Translations under genes and position numbers: made by a program | Shown: positions 23,534 to 36,400 of the stretch, piece by piece | Position numbering within the stretch: the stretch's first letter is position 1 | How the letters are laid out: each line of letters starts with the position of its first letter | The notes under the pieces: model-generated | What the model saw: only the letters and a program-made list of their open reading frames with translations | Database searches by the model: none | Told to the model about the DNA's origin: nothing | From: Cucumis sativus | Taxonomy: Eukaryota > Streptophyta > Magnoliopsida > Cucurbitales > Cucurbitaceae | DNA: 64,000 nt | Reading direction: 5' to 3' | NCBI RefSeq assembly: GCF_000004075.3 | Contig: NC_026660.2 | Coordinates: 10,602,001 to 10,666,000, forward strand

Positions 23534-26500
23534 TATTGTAAGAACAACTTTCTTGTATACACTTTAAACGTCTTCATGTGTACATATAATAATTTTGTGA
23601 TTGTATTTGGATTTAGGCATGAATGTATAATATGATTAGTTGAGGTACATATATGTTGAACCAAACACTCATGAATAGTAACCATAAGAATAATAATAAT
23701 ACTTGATGGGTGTGATTACTAGTTGAAATGAAGGAATATATAATGTTGCTAGGACTTGGTAGAATTTGGTTCTGCATTCTGGTTTCTTGTATACTCGTTC
23801 TGGCATATCCATCCATATTATGCATCCTGAACTTTGAAAGTTGTTTGAAAATTTTCACTTTTTCTTGGTCTGAGTCTTCACATTTCATTGATTCTATGGG
23901 ACCAACTTCTTGTAATATGCATTATGGATTAACAACATTCATTTTTAGTTTCCCATTGTGAAGCTTTCATGTAACTCATCAATAGGTTTTGGTTTGGAGT
24001 TTTTGCTCTCTTATTCCATCAATCAATGAAATCTGTTTCTTTGTATATGTTAACTAAACGTTAACCTGTTTAGTTGACCAACTTAATATGAGGCAAGGCT
24101 CATTTGTTGTTTTTCTCAAACAGGATTGTGAAATACGAAGGGTCGTTTGAGATCTCCATTGTATAAAGGACTACGCCGAACCATATACTTTTACCTCTTC
24201 TTATTTGCTTCCCTTGACTGATTTGTGGAACCAGTCACCAGATATCGTAAATGGTAGTCTCTCTCTCACTCTGTCAATTAATTCTTTTTCTTTTTTAGCT
24301 GTTTTGCTAACTTAACTCTACAACAATAGCAATAATCTTAGGAAAGCAATGAAAATAGCAATTTCTTTTGACTGGCCTCGCTGAATAGTAGAAGCAAATA
24401 TCTTCCTCTTTTTTTCTTTTTTCTTTTTTCTCTGGCTGATCAAATATGTTGCAATTTATTCTCATCATCTGATCTCTCCGGTATGGATGGTGGTTCCTAC
24501 TGTCTTTTTTTCCTCAGTTAAAGCCATTCAAACTCATATTTGTAGATTTTGTTGATATGTTGAATATTGGGAGTGCTGTCCAATTTTCCCTCAAGGATGG
24601 TACAATACAAACATTTTTCTATTTTCTATTTTTTCATTTTAATTTCAGGGCATAGATGGAAAATGAGAGTAATAATACTTGAATTATGAGACTATGAGCT
24701 CGTTTTGATAACATTAATAAACAGTTTTTAAGCTCTTGAAATGCGAATATTAACATGATATTATTAGAGTGAAATGGTGCAATTAATTGGTTTCATTTCT
24801 TCTATGTTTATTTAAGAATAAAATACGTGGTAATTATTCAATGTTTGGAGATGAATAAATTTATTTGTTTGATCTTATTAAATGGATCGGAGTTGAAATT
24901 AATATAATATTTTTTGGCATAACCTCCAAACTTTAAGGCAATAGGTTTTTTTCTTTTTCTTTTTCCTAATATTTTTACTTTTTCTACTGTAAAGATAAGT
25001 ATTTAAAATGATATGGGTAAAAGAAATCACACAAAGTTCCAATCATGTGTTTGGAAGTGATTTTGAGAGGATCAAAATCACTTTTTCTTTAAATTATCGT
25101 TTTTTAGTGGTTTTATAGCATGAACTAATGAACTAATGAACTAAAATTAATTTGAGACAACTATATAATCATTACAATCAAATTTCAAATGGATTGTGAA
25201 AGAATTAGATAATATTTGATTTTTGTTAGGTGGTTCTCGAACCTATCTCTCTTACATTAGATATTTAGTGGGTAATTGTAATTGATAGTCATTTGAAAAA
25301 TAATAATTAAGGATATGACACCATTTTAAAAAAACTGCAAATATATCAAAACTATTGTTTATAGACTTGTATCAGTGATAGGGACCAATTTTCACAACAT
25401 GGTCTATCAATGTTAGACTCCATCATTGATAGAATTTAACAAATTTTGTTATATTTGTACTTTTTTTAAAATGTTGCTATATACTTAATTATTTTTAATT
25501 TAATTATTAAATTTGCAACTATTGTGTAAATATAATTATTAATTGGATAACTCTAAATTAATTTTTGGAACCAAACAAACCAAACATATGAATGAAAATC
25601 AATTTTAAATATGTTTGGATTGAAAATCAATTTTAAATATTTTATAAGTGTGATGTCAAACATAAATGTGATTGTTTAATTAAACATATATTTAACAAAA
25701 TCAATTGTACTTCAATTTCATTTTCTAAAATTAATACTTCAATTATGGCTTTCAAACACACTTAATCAACCCACATGAAGCAGTGACCCTCTTGAATGGG
25801 CTATGTTCAAATCTTTTCTTTTGAATGGATGAGTCTCTCTCCCTCCTCACTTCTATGAAAATATTGTAGCATTTGGTTTAGGAGAGTTCAGTTAATAATT
25901 ATTATAAAGTAGAATGATTGAGAGAATTGACGCAAATATCGACATGAAAAATGTGAATTACTACAAATAATGCGGTAAAAAACTTCTATCCTCAAAGGAA
26001 ACTACAAGTTGTTGGTGTGTTTGAAATATTGGTATCTTCTCTTGAGTTTTTACTATAGGTGTGTTCAGTCCCTAATGTTTTAATTTAATTTTTAGAAATA
26101 GGTTTAAAAGGTTGATCGCGTGAAAGATAAAATTATCAAATTTAATAAGAAATTTGCCTATATACAAGTTGATGTGGCAGCTTATGTGGCCAGATCCTTG
26201 AAGGAGCAAAAATTATATATTTCCAATCATTCCCTCTTCTGGCTCTCTTTCTCCCTCTTCTCTCTCCCGTTTTTCCATGAGATGTTGAATCATTTCCATG
26301 GCTGATAGCATTACCATTTCAAGATTGGAAGCCAGCTCAATAGATCTCAGAAACTCCAAGATCCTTCTCATCCATGGCTACCATGAATTTAACCCCAAAA
26401 AAATGTATTATGTTTTGACAACTCAAAAAACTTCCATCAACACTAAAAAGCAATCATTTGAACTATGGCAAATTAGTTTTTTTCTTTTTCTGAATTGTGT

Positions 26501-26983
26501 TCTATCCTTTTAAGTTTACAAACTCTCTAATGTTTTTATTCAATTTTTAGTTTTTAGTTTTATTTTTTTTAAGATAGTTGATATATTATTTCTTAATCTA
26601 AACAATAACAATAATAAAAAGAAATTGAATTAATTTTCATATCTCATTGCACAGGAAAATAAAGTTATTTTATTTTGAATCCTTGATTAAGAAACTTAAT
26701 TTGCAAAACTTAAAATTCTTGCTAACAGTAGGGACTAATTAATCCATTTACTTAGTACAAAAAAATGTCAATTTCAACTCTGAAAAATGTACAATTTAAA
26801 CAAAATAAAAACAATTAATGAATAAAAATAAAATAGAATTTGCCAAAAGGGGTTTTCTATTAGAACGAATTATATTAACTTTTGCACTAACAAAGCCATT
26901 AGTATTTAAAACCCTAAACCAATTAAATACAATTGAATTTCCAAAGTTTCAAGATAACCAATACATTCTTCAACTTCGTTTCC
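23534..26983. other. intergenic region between the MUSTANG and AHL genes
   Basis: The first few hundred bases are likely 3' UTR of the MUSTANG gene. The rest is AT-rich. A possible MITE sits at 25046-25760, and the left boundary of the AHL tandem duplication is near 26570. No gene was recognised. Confidence 0.6.
25046..25760. mobile_element. possible non-autonomous hAT-like element
   Basis: The left end TGTGTTTGGAAG and the right end, which reads TGTGTTTGAAAG on the other strand, form a short imperfect inverted repeat. The flanking 8-mers (25038-25045 and 25761-25768) agree at the last five positions, AATCA, as a decayed 8-bp target duplication would. Inside, a ~25-bp unit with GAAAATCAATTTTAAATAT occurs twice (about 25593-25650). 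No coding capacity. Confidence 0.35.
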
Positions 26984-29900
26984 ATGGAGCTTCGACCCCC
27001 TGGTAACTTCATGGTTAGACATGAATCTTCGGATAGTGATAATATCGGTGATGGAGAAATCGACGAGGAATTTAGACATGGTGAACTGAGCGCCGAGAAG
27101 CAAATTTCGATGAAAAAGAGAAAAGGAAGGCCGAGGAAATTTAACGACGCCGTCGACCGCCGAGATCCACAGTCCACTCCAGACTCACAAACCAAACCCG
27201 AACGCCGTCGTGGCCCCCGCCCTGGTCTCAGTATATCGCAGGTTCTCGCAACGTTAGGTACGTACGCTAGCGATTATTCTTGTTTCTTTCCATCGCTCGC
27301 CCCCTCCTCCGCCGTAACCGTTAGTTTCTTTTCTTTCTTTCTTTTACGTCATTTTCTTTTTACTTTTCATTTCTTTCCCTTCTTTCTTTAATTTATTATT
27401 ATTATTTTTCTTCTAAAACTTAAACTACAAATTTAGAAATATATAATAAAACCTAAAGATTTCGAATATTGATCAAATTGCATGAACTAAATTTTAACTA
27501 CAAGATTGAAGTACAATAAAAAATAAAAATTGGTTGATTTGGTTAAATAGTAATCACTGCTCCTTTCCTTGTAATAAATAATGATTAAATTAAGAAGTTC
27601 TTATAGCAAATAGAAAAAAATTAAAATTATTTATCCAATATTCTTTTTAATAAAAATAAACTAATTTGTTATATTTATAATAACTAAGGTTGTTACGCAT
27701 GGGAGACAATTGGGAGAGATTTTATCCCTCAGGTCGTTCTCGTTGCACCTAGAGAGGTAAGTATATTTTAAGTGTATGTTTCTATTAATGTTATAGATAG
27801 ATATTCACTAAAAGTTCACGTGAAATTTTGTTATATTTTATAAATATTTTAATTTATTTTACTATGTTTGTAAATGTTCCATAAGTAATCTTACTATGAT
27901 TTAAATTTTTAAAAAAAAATTATTAATAATGTGGTATATATTTAATTTTGAGTGTGTGACAGAATATTGTGGATAGAATATCAAACTTCAAAGTGCCAGG
28001 ACGTCGATCAATTTGCATAATTTCTGCTTATGGTTCAGTTTCGTCTGTTATTATCCATAAACCCAATACTGTTGCCTCAATACTTAGATTCGAGGTGTTC
28101 ATCTTCTTTACTCACTTATCTATATATCAATTCTTTTTCATTATTTGAAACATTATTTCTCTTTTATTCTGGTAATTCCTAGTTTTAATTTTAATTTTAA
28201 TTTTATGTTTTATTGAATATATAACTAATCATATATAATATAATTTATGTGTGTAATTATAGGGTATATTTGAGATATTACAACTGTCTGGATGGTTTGA
28301 TGGAAGAGATAATAAAAAACAGATGGCTATATCATTTTCTACATCCAATGGCCAAGTTTTTGGTGGCATCATCGTCCGTTCACGACTCATAGCAGCAACT
28401 CCGGTTCAGGTAGAGTAAGATAATATATTCATATTTGCAAACATGTGTTTAACAAATAGTTTGAATTTTATTTATTAAAAGTCATAAAAATTCAATATGC
28501 AATAGGTTTTCATATTATCCGATTTCAAACCGTAAAATTTTGAACCAATATTTTTATTTTATAAAGATTTTGAGTTTGAAATTTTAGTTGCACAATTGTT
28601 TCAAAGAGATGAATAGTAAAAGTATTGTAAACTGGTTTCTTTTTTTTTCTTCTAAATATAACAAATATTGTGTAATATATTATAAATGATATAATATTAC
28701 AAAATAATAATGATATGGTTTAAAAGAAACATAAATCATAATAAATTAATAATAATTTAATATCAATTAACTACTCAACTAAATTTTAGTGTGTAGGTAC
28801 CACCAGGTAGTTTTATGATTTATAATTTTAGACTATCATTGAATTATACTCTACTTTCATTTATGATACTTGTAATCTTTTTAACTTGAATGTTGATGTC
28901 TACGTATAATTAAAATAGAATCAAATAGATACAAAAATTAAACGTTTGTAAGGAAAATATTGAGATGTTTCAACCTTATTCTCTCCTATAAGTGATGTAA
29001 AATTTTACCTCTTCTTCCTAGAAGTTCTTTTTGCCCAATTGATTGAGATTATAATATGTAATGAATTTTAGTGTGTAAACAGATAATTGTGGGAAGTTTC
29101 ATTATCCAAAATTAAATTGATGGAGTACTAAGCCCACACGTCACAAGGTATGGTTTCTTTGTTTAATTTAATCCATAGCTTGGTACTAAAGATTTGTGAA
29201 AATGGAGGAACCAAATTCAAATGAAAACTAAAAATGTAGAATTTTATCATAGTATTATATATTTCCATCATAATATAATATGATGGTTAAATACTACTCT
29301 AAAAAAATCAATTTACTTAGTATGCTTTTAAATTTAATTTAATTTAATTTAGATACGGTCTTAAATTTTTTACATTTTAATTAATGTATTTAAAAATCAT
29401 TGTTATTTGGCCGTTTGTTAATTTGCTGAGTTGTTTTAACGTGAAATTTAGATAACCAACAAGAAATCAATTAGCTAATTTATAGAGAAAAATTTAGATA
29501 AAAGAGAAGAGGAAAATGAAATACAATAATGAAAATGGTTATTTAAAAAGAAGTATAAATAAACTCCATAATAAATAAAATAATATTTTAAAAATTCAAA
29601 GAATAAATCGAATATGTTGAAATTTATAGACGAAATGGACAAAAACTAAAAAACGTACAATAATAAAATAAGTATTTAAAATTATATAATTATTGTTATC
29701 AAATATTTTTTAAAATAATAAAATATTAAAATTATTTACGAAATATAGCAAATTCCATCCCCAAATAATTAAATTTTAAGGAAAATAATCCTTGAATTGC
29801 ATGCAGAGCAGGCCAAAGAAGAAGAAAGAATTTTGTAACGATTCCATCTCTTCGCTTTAAACTACCAAAGGGTGCGGTTTCTTTTACTCTTTTTAATTAC

Positions 29901-29995
29901 CACAAAACTTTTGAACGGTAGAAAGTAAAAAGTTCAATGTAAAATAATTATGTTGTCAATTTGTAATGAAACTTCTCCCATTTCTAGATCAACTC
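26570..29995 (+). repeat. tandem duplication unit 1 (AHL segment)
   Basis: Besides the exons, the 5' leader, introns and 3' flank of the first AHL gene align with those of the second. Examples: leader text ending TTCAACTTC near the ATG; the downstream AGGAACCAAATTCAA block at about 29207 and 33548; and the CCCATTTCTAGA block at about 29978 and 34084. Boundaries are approximate. Confidence 0.75.
26984..29115 (+). CDS. AT-hook/PPC nuclear protein (AHL), copy 1
   Basis: Five exons, 26984-27257, 27689-27756, 27963-28094, 28263-28409 and 29083-29115, give 217 residues. The intron-rich layout fits AHL clade B; clade A genes are intronless. The N-terminal part is acidic, then comes a clear AT-hook KRKGRPRKF (residues 45-53), a weaker second basic motif RRRGPRPG (75-81), and a PPC (DUF296) domain (about 93-214). 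AHL proteins bind the minor groove of AT-rich DNA and form trimers through PPC. Oddities: the core PPC motif GRFEIL reads GIFEIL (159-164), the linker between the second hook and PPC is short, and the protein stops right after the last PPC strand (IIVGSF), without the usual C-terminal tail. Expression is unproven, but all splice sites and the frame are intact. Confidence 0.8.
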
Positions 29996-31054
29996 TTTAT
30001 TATATACAAATACGTACATACAACTCTTTTCAAGATTCCAAATTACTAGAAAAGAAGTTATATTATATACAAATACGTACATACAACTCTTTTCAAGATT
30101 CCAAATTACTAGAAAAGAATTTACTAGTGACCAAAATTGATCGACAACAAAAGTCGACAATAATGATTGGAGGTTGGTCTGTGACAATCAATGAAAGTCA
30201 ACATTGAAATTGCTCGATGACAGTCACTATAGCTAGTTGATGTAGTACAAAAATTATATGTCAAATGAGATATGTTGATAATTCTAGCAAGTTGATTTAA
30301 CAATTTTGAAAGGGTAAGCGGTTTATTTAGATGCAATTGATAGAGATAAATAATATAAACTTAGTTGAAAAAAGACTTGAAGATTGTTTGATTAAATATT
30401 TAACGAAAACTCATTTGCACTGTATGTCACTAAGAACAACTAATCGATACAAAAGACGCGTAATGGTTATAATGTTCTCACGCATTCGTTTTGAAGTATG
30501 AAGAATCAAAGAACTGTGAAGTAGAGTTGAATGTCCAAGCAATTGCCACATAAAAACATATACTTGAACGTGAAGGGAGCCAAAACACTCGATCCTTCTT
30601 TAACAAAAAGTAATTAACAAACCAATATGAACTCCTAAAAGCCATCATTTGTAGTATATATATTATATATTATTTATTAATCTAAATAAATAAACAAATA
30701 AAAGAGATTGAATTGGTTGAAAATAAATTAGAATTTGAAATATACTGGAAATAAAAATAGAAATAAAAACAATTTAAGAGATAAAAATTAAAAAAAGAAT
30801 TTGAAAAACTTAAAAAGAAAAAACAAAATACATTTTCTATAAAATTGAATCAGGCAGAGAAAAAAGAAAATTGAAAACCTACCAATTATTATTTTTGCAA
30901 ATTTGAACTTTGTTTTTTTTCCCTATTTGAACGTTCTTCATTAGTATTAAAAACCTACCAATTAAAGACAAATGAATTTGAAAAAATTCCCAAGTTTCAA
31001 AACAGAGCATTACTCTGCTAACTGATAAGCAATTCATTCTTCAACTTCTTTTCC
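29116..31054. other. spacer between the two AHL genes
   Basis: It contains the right part of duplication unit 1 (to about 29995), a 63-bp direct repeat (29998-30122) and the left part of unit 2 (from about 30655). AT-rich, with no coding feature of its own. Confidence 0.7.
29998..30122. repeat. 63-bp direct repeat, two copies
   Basis: Copies at 29998-30060 and 30061-30122 are nearly identical over their whole length and share ACAAATACGTACATACAACT. Perfect adjacency and little divergence point to a recent slippage or unequal exchange. Confidence 0.92.
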
Positions 31055-31798
31055 ATGGAGCCTCAAGATCGCATAAACTTCACGGTGAAACATGAATCGA
31101 CGGATAGTTATAACATGGAGGACGGCGAACAAAGCTCGATCGGTGATAGAGTAATCGACAAGGAAGATCGGCTTGGTGAATCGACCGGCGGGAGGACAAC
31201 TACGATGAAAAAGAGAAAAGAAAGGTCGACAAAAAACGACACCATCGACGGCAAAAATCCATCGTCGTCCGCCGATTCACAGACCATACCTAATCGGCCC
31301 CCTCTCGGCCACCCCCCTGGTTTTGGTAAATTGCAGGTTCTCGCATCGTTAGGTACGCTAGCTAGCTAGGGTTTTGTTTTCAATTCCCCGTCGATCGGTT
31401 TATTTTTTTTTCTTTCCGTCGCTCGCCGCCGCCGTGAAAATAACCGTCGGTTTCTTTTCTTTAATTTCTCTCTCACACCATTTTCGTTTTTCTTTTCATT
31501 TCTTTCCATTCTTTCTTTAATTTTATTATTATTTCTTTTTCTAAAACTTAAACTTAAAAAATTTATAATCAAAATATTTGTTTAGAAAAACAAAAAAACC
31601 TATTTTAAAAAAAAATTGTTACGTGAACTATTATAACTCATTTCTTTTAAAGGTGGTTATGCATGGGACACATTCAGCCGGGATTTTACCCCTCACATTA
31701 TTCTCGTTGCACCGGGAGAGGTAAATGTATAACCCACTATTTATAATTATTTGATGTTAATTAATTTTTACTAAACTTGGTTAGAAAGTTATTAATGG

Positions 31799-31841
<43 letters not shown>

Positions 31842-33421
31842 ATTTTAAATGTGTGACAGAATATTGTGAATAGAATATCAAACTTCTCGGTCCCACGGAG
31901 TCGAACAGTTTGCATAATTTCTGCGGTTGGTTTAGTTTCCTCTATTATTATCCATGATCCTAATTCTGTTGCCTCAACATTGAAATTCGAGGTTGGTCTT
32001 CTCTTCTTACTTAATTACTTAGTTACATGTCAATTTATTTTTTCGCTGAAACATTTTACTCTTTATTTTGGTTATTGCTCCTTTTTCAAATCTATATTTT
32101 ATTGAGAGTACAATTAGTCATTCATATATAACATGTGTATTATTATAGGGTACGTTTGAGATATTACAACTGTCAGGATGGTCACATGAAGGAGATGATA
32201 TAAGATTGATGACCATTTCATTTTCTAAACTTGACGGCCGCAACCAAGTCTTTGGTGGTGCCGTTGCCTCTTCACTCATAGCAGCCACTCCGGTTCAGGT
32301 ATGATACAAAATTCATATTCTACTTTATGTTTTCAATAACATTTCATTTATCAAACACGTGTTTAACAAATAGTTTGAAATTTGTTTATTGAAAATCACA
32401 AAAATTCAATATGAATTAGGTATTTTGAAAGCATATTCTTGTTTTATTTTTCCTTTTACAAAGTATTGAGTTTTAAATTTTAATATGCACACATATTAAA
32501 GAGAATAGAGATACAAAAAAATGTTTAAAAATATAAAACCTAGATTATAAACTAAATTTACCTTTTCAAAATTATATAACAATTATTGTGTATTGTATTA
32601 TAGTGGATAAAAGATTACACAATAATAATTATATGAATTTTTAAAAACTATAAATGGCATTTATAAATAAATTAATAATAGTTTATTATCAATTAAATAA
32701 CTTAAAAACTTGAATTAAAAAGATATTATCAAATACACTTGAAGAATAAAGTTTCTAAATATGCTACTAAACACTCGTCTAAGAAATCGTAAAATATAAC
32801 TTTATTTTCATTGAATCTTTATTCGTAATCTTTTTAGATCTATTCGAGGAAATAGTAACAAATAAAATTAGATATTTCTTTCAAATAATTTCCAATAGTA
32901 CTTTTAAATATTAATTATTTCCTCCTAATTTAAAAAAGACTATTCTTTCAAGTAGGCAGTTCCAAATACCAAAATATAATATAAACTTTAGGAATATTGA
33001 AATGTATTTTTAATTAGATAAAACATCTACATATATATATATATATATGATCTGTCCACTCTTGTTTGATTTGATTTGGTATCTGTGTTACTTGATGCTT
33101 ATTTTTATATACTATATAATGATACTAATCATTACATGTTTGCTGGCTAGTTTTAGATTTGAAAATAATTAATACAATTTCTTTATAAAAAAATTGTTGA
33201 GATCTTTAAGCATTATTATTCTCTCCTACTTGTCCCTTAATTATTCTTTAAATAAGTTTATACACACACATATAACTAATATGATGTAAAATTTTACCTA
33301 TCCCTAGAAGTTATCTTTTTGCCCAATTGATTGAAATTAGGATGATAGTGTGTAATGAGTTCTAGTGTGTTAACAGATAATCATGGGAAGTTTCATCCAG
33401 AAAGTGTGGGAGGTATTGTAA
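31055..33421 (+). CDS. AT-hook/PPC nuclear protein (AHL), copy 2, hook degenerated
   Basis: Five exons, 31055-31352, 31653-31720, 31860-31991, 32149-32298 and 33377-33421, give 230 residues. Exons 2 and 3 have exactly the lengths of copy 1 (68 and 132 nt). The PPC domain spans about 101-225, with FTPHIILVAPGE close to the family consensus FTPHIITVNAGE. The position of the AT-hook (51-60) reads KKRKERSTKN, so the GRP core that inserts into the minor groove is gone; the second basic motif is also lost (PPLGHPPGF). The PPC core motif reads GTFEIL (167-172). The protein ends IIMGSFIQKVWEVL. If expressed, it may join AHL trimers without binding DNA well. It could also be drifting towards a pseudogene, though frame and splice sites remain open. 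Confidence 0.75.
31799..31833. repeat. (TA)n microsatellite in intron 2 of AHL copy 2
   Basis: About 17 TA dinucleotides, absent from the matching intron of copy 1. Confidence 0.95.
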
Positions 33422-36400
33422 TTTATTTTTCTATGTTGAAAATTTTAATTTACAAGTCTAAATTTAATTCAATTTAGTCTCATCCTATTTTTTTTTTTTT
33501 TTAATTTGTGAAAACCTTTAACAATAAGGAAGGTTTTGAAAATGTAGGAACCAAATTCAACTGAAAAAAAAAGAAAAAATTGACAAATTATTTATCCTAC
33601 AAATATTTTTGTCAAAGGTTCTATTTTCTATTTTTACGATTTCTCTATTCTTTTATCATAATATCTAATATTAGGTTTGAATATTATTTAAAAACTATAG
33701 TTATTCCAGCTCTTTGTTTGCTTAATTATTTTAATTTGAAATTTAGATAATAAGAGATTAGCTAACTTAGTAAATATTTAGAGAGATTTGTTATTCAAAT
33801 CTTTCTACTATAATTGTATTAGAAAAAATATAAAATATAGTAACCGAAATGTAAACCCTATAATAAATATTTTGAAGAATAAATTGAATTTTTTGGAAAT
33901 TTATAGACAAAATGGAACAAAAAAGACTAAAGAAAATGACAATAATAAAAGAAAGTATTTAAAACGATATAATTTTGTAACTACTAAACGGCACCGTTTC
34001 CTTTTCAAGTTCTTTTACCACAAAACTTCTTGAATATTATTAGAATGTAAAAACTCTGTTGGTGACTTTGTAATGGAACTTTGCCCATTTCTAGACAAAG
34101 GATCTAATCTAATCAATAACCGCCGAAGCCATACCTCCACGCTCTTGGGCTTTTGGACCGATCCGTTCAACTGGGCTTTACTTAATTTGGGCCTTTTCCT
34201 TGTGTTGAATTTATTCAGTAAAACCACATTTTGGACTCTAATAAACTTTACTATAATTGTAACTCTTTAAAAATATTTTTAATGTCATTATTTTGAATTT
34301 TTGAATTCAATTGTTATATTTGTAACTATCTTGTTTATTTACTATTTTGATAAAGAAACAAATAAAGGAAGAAAGAAAGAAAAAGCAAAAATCGGAATGG
34401 AGTTGAAGTTTGTCTATAGAAAAATCGAAGGGTGAGACGAAAGTACAGGAAAAAATGACATGCAGAAGAAGAGGGAAGAGCATTTACTTTACGTAAATGG
34501 TAAGAAAACTTTAAGCAAATTCCCTTTTTCTTTTTTCTTTTTATATTATTAATATTATTATAGTCAATCCAACAAAAAACTATAAAATCAGCCAAAAAAG
34601 AGAGAGAGAGAGAAAATCCAATTAAAAAGGCATGAAAAGCGGTGAAGAATTGTCATATTTTGACCTCAAGAATAAACGACGTAGGAAGTGTTATTGATTG
34701 AAATCTTTTGTATTTTTGTGCCTATCAAAAATTGCGCCGAGACCGAAGAGAAAAATGAATATCCAATTTTAATTTGGATTATGTTGGACTTTTGCCAAAC
34801 CAACCTTAACCAAATTTAAATTATACTAAAATAAATCTAAATATTTAGATGCATTTTGAACATCAAATTGTTCAATTAGTGACAAATTTAGTATTTTTAA
34901 CTTTTTTTTTTCATTTAAGATAATTACCCTTTAAAAGAAGGACAAGAAAAAAAAAGAGAGTTAAAAAAGACAAAATTAAAAGAAGAAGAAGAATAAATGG
35001 GGTTTGGTTAAGAATTAGAATGGCAGAATTTAAAAGAGGGTAAGAAACAAACAACTCCTCCTTCTTTCTTTTCTTTAACCAAAAAAGAGAGAATAAAAGA
35101 AGAAGAAGGAAAAAGGATGATTTTGGAATATGCTGATTTGTGTTGTAGTTTTCTTTCCATTTCTATTTCTACCCCCTCATTTATTTTGTACTATTGTTCC
35201 TTAATTTATTACATGCACACAACATAAATTAACAAACCAAAACTGACAAAGAGATGACTAGGGAAATTTAAATAAATATCTTACAATATAAACTCCATCT
35301 TGGGGATTTTTTCCTTAGCAGAAAAAAAATAATGACAATAATGTAGGGCCCTAAGTGACCTCAAAATGGTGGCATAGATCAATATTCTTTTTTAATTAGC
35401 AGCCCATAAGTTATTTTTCTAATATGATGACAACCCCATCTAGCCATCCATCCAAATCCAATAGGCTAATTGACTAACGCCAATGGTCTCTAAAGTCCAA
35501 CTCCCTTCCTTTACCCTTACCGATTGAATTTGTAATTTACGTCTAACATTCATCTCAGTAACAAAACCTCAGTTCATCAAACTCAAAACATGTTATAATT
35601 CGTCCACTCTCTCTCTCTCTCTCTGTGGCCTCACATGAGTTGTAATAGAAGACAGAAAATGAGTTAGGGGATCACTATCAAAAATGTCCTCTTATGATCA
35701 AATGCAATTATTTTTATTTCTTTTTTCTTTCTAAAAAATAAATTTTGGTATAACAATATATAATAAAATATTGAAGAACCGACAGTAGTTGGCTTAAATA
35801 AATTCGTGTATTTAAAAAGAAAAAGAAAAAGAAATAGAGCCATCACAAATTTTCACCAATTAAAATCCAACTTCTCTTTCACAATAAGAAATTAAAGACC
35901 ATACTTTCTTTAGAATTATTAAATACAACTTTCACATCACATGTTTTCTCTCACAAACACACATAATTAATATTATATAATTGCCTATGTATTATTATTA
36001 TTATTATTGTTAACATTTTTAAATTTAAAAAAATCAAAATAATGTACTTCATTTAATTACATTTTTATTATGGTTTTTTCACATGAAAATATCAATCACA
36101 TTCTAGAAATCTAAAACTTATATATATATATATATATAAAATCAATTATGTCAAGCTCCTAAAATTAGCGAATCTAATTATAAATGATGATCACATAGCC
36201 AATTTTTCATTTAGGTCAAATTTTATGTGCTTTGTTTTTAACAAAAAAATTCAAAATTTAATATTTTAAAAAGTCAAAATAAAATCACATTGAATATTTC
36301 TTATTTTAATTTCTTTTAATCACCCACTAGGTCTTTAATTTAACAAACATGGCTCAAATGAGAATTCAAATATAACCCATTGAATAAACTACATTTAGTT

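Larger units (their letters stand above)
30655..34100 (+). repeat. tandem duplication unit 2 (AHL segment)
   Basis: Second copy of the AHL segment, about 3.4 kb like the first. It differs by many indels in introns, including a (TA)n tract at about 31799-31833 in intron 2 and a longer last intron (1078 against 673 bp). Confidence 0.75.

Noticed and set aside
24694..24760. GAGCTCGTTTTGATAAC as a possible MITE end
   Set aside because: No matching opposite end or target duplication could be found nearby.
29998..30122. Direct repeats as a possible CRISPR-like array
   Set aside because: Only two adjacent copies with no spacers, in plant nuclear DNA.
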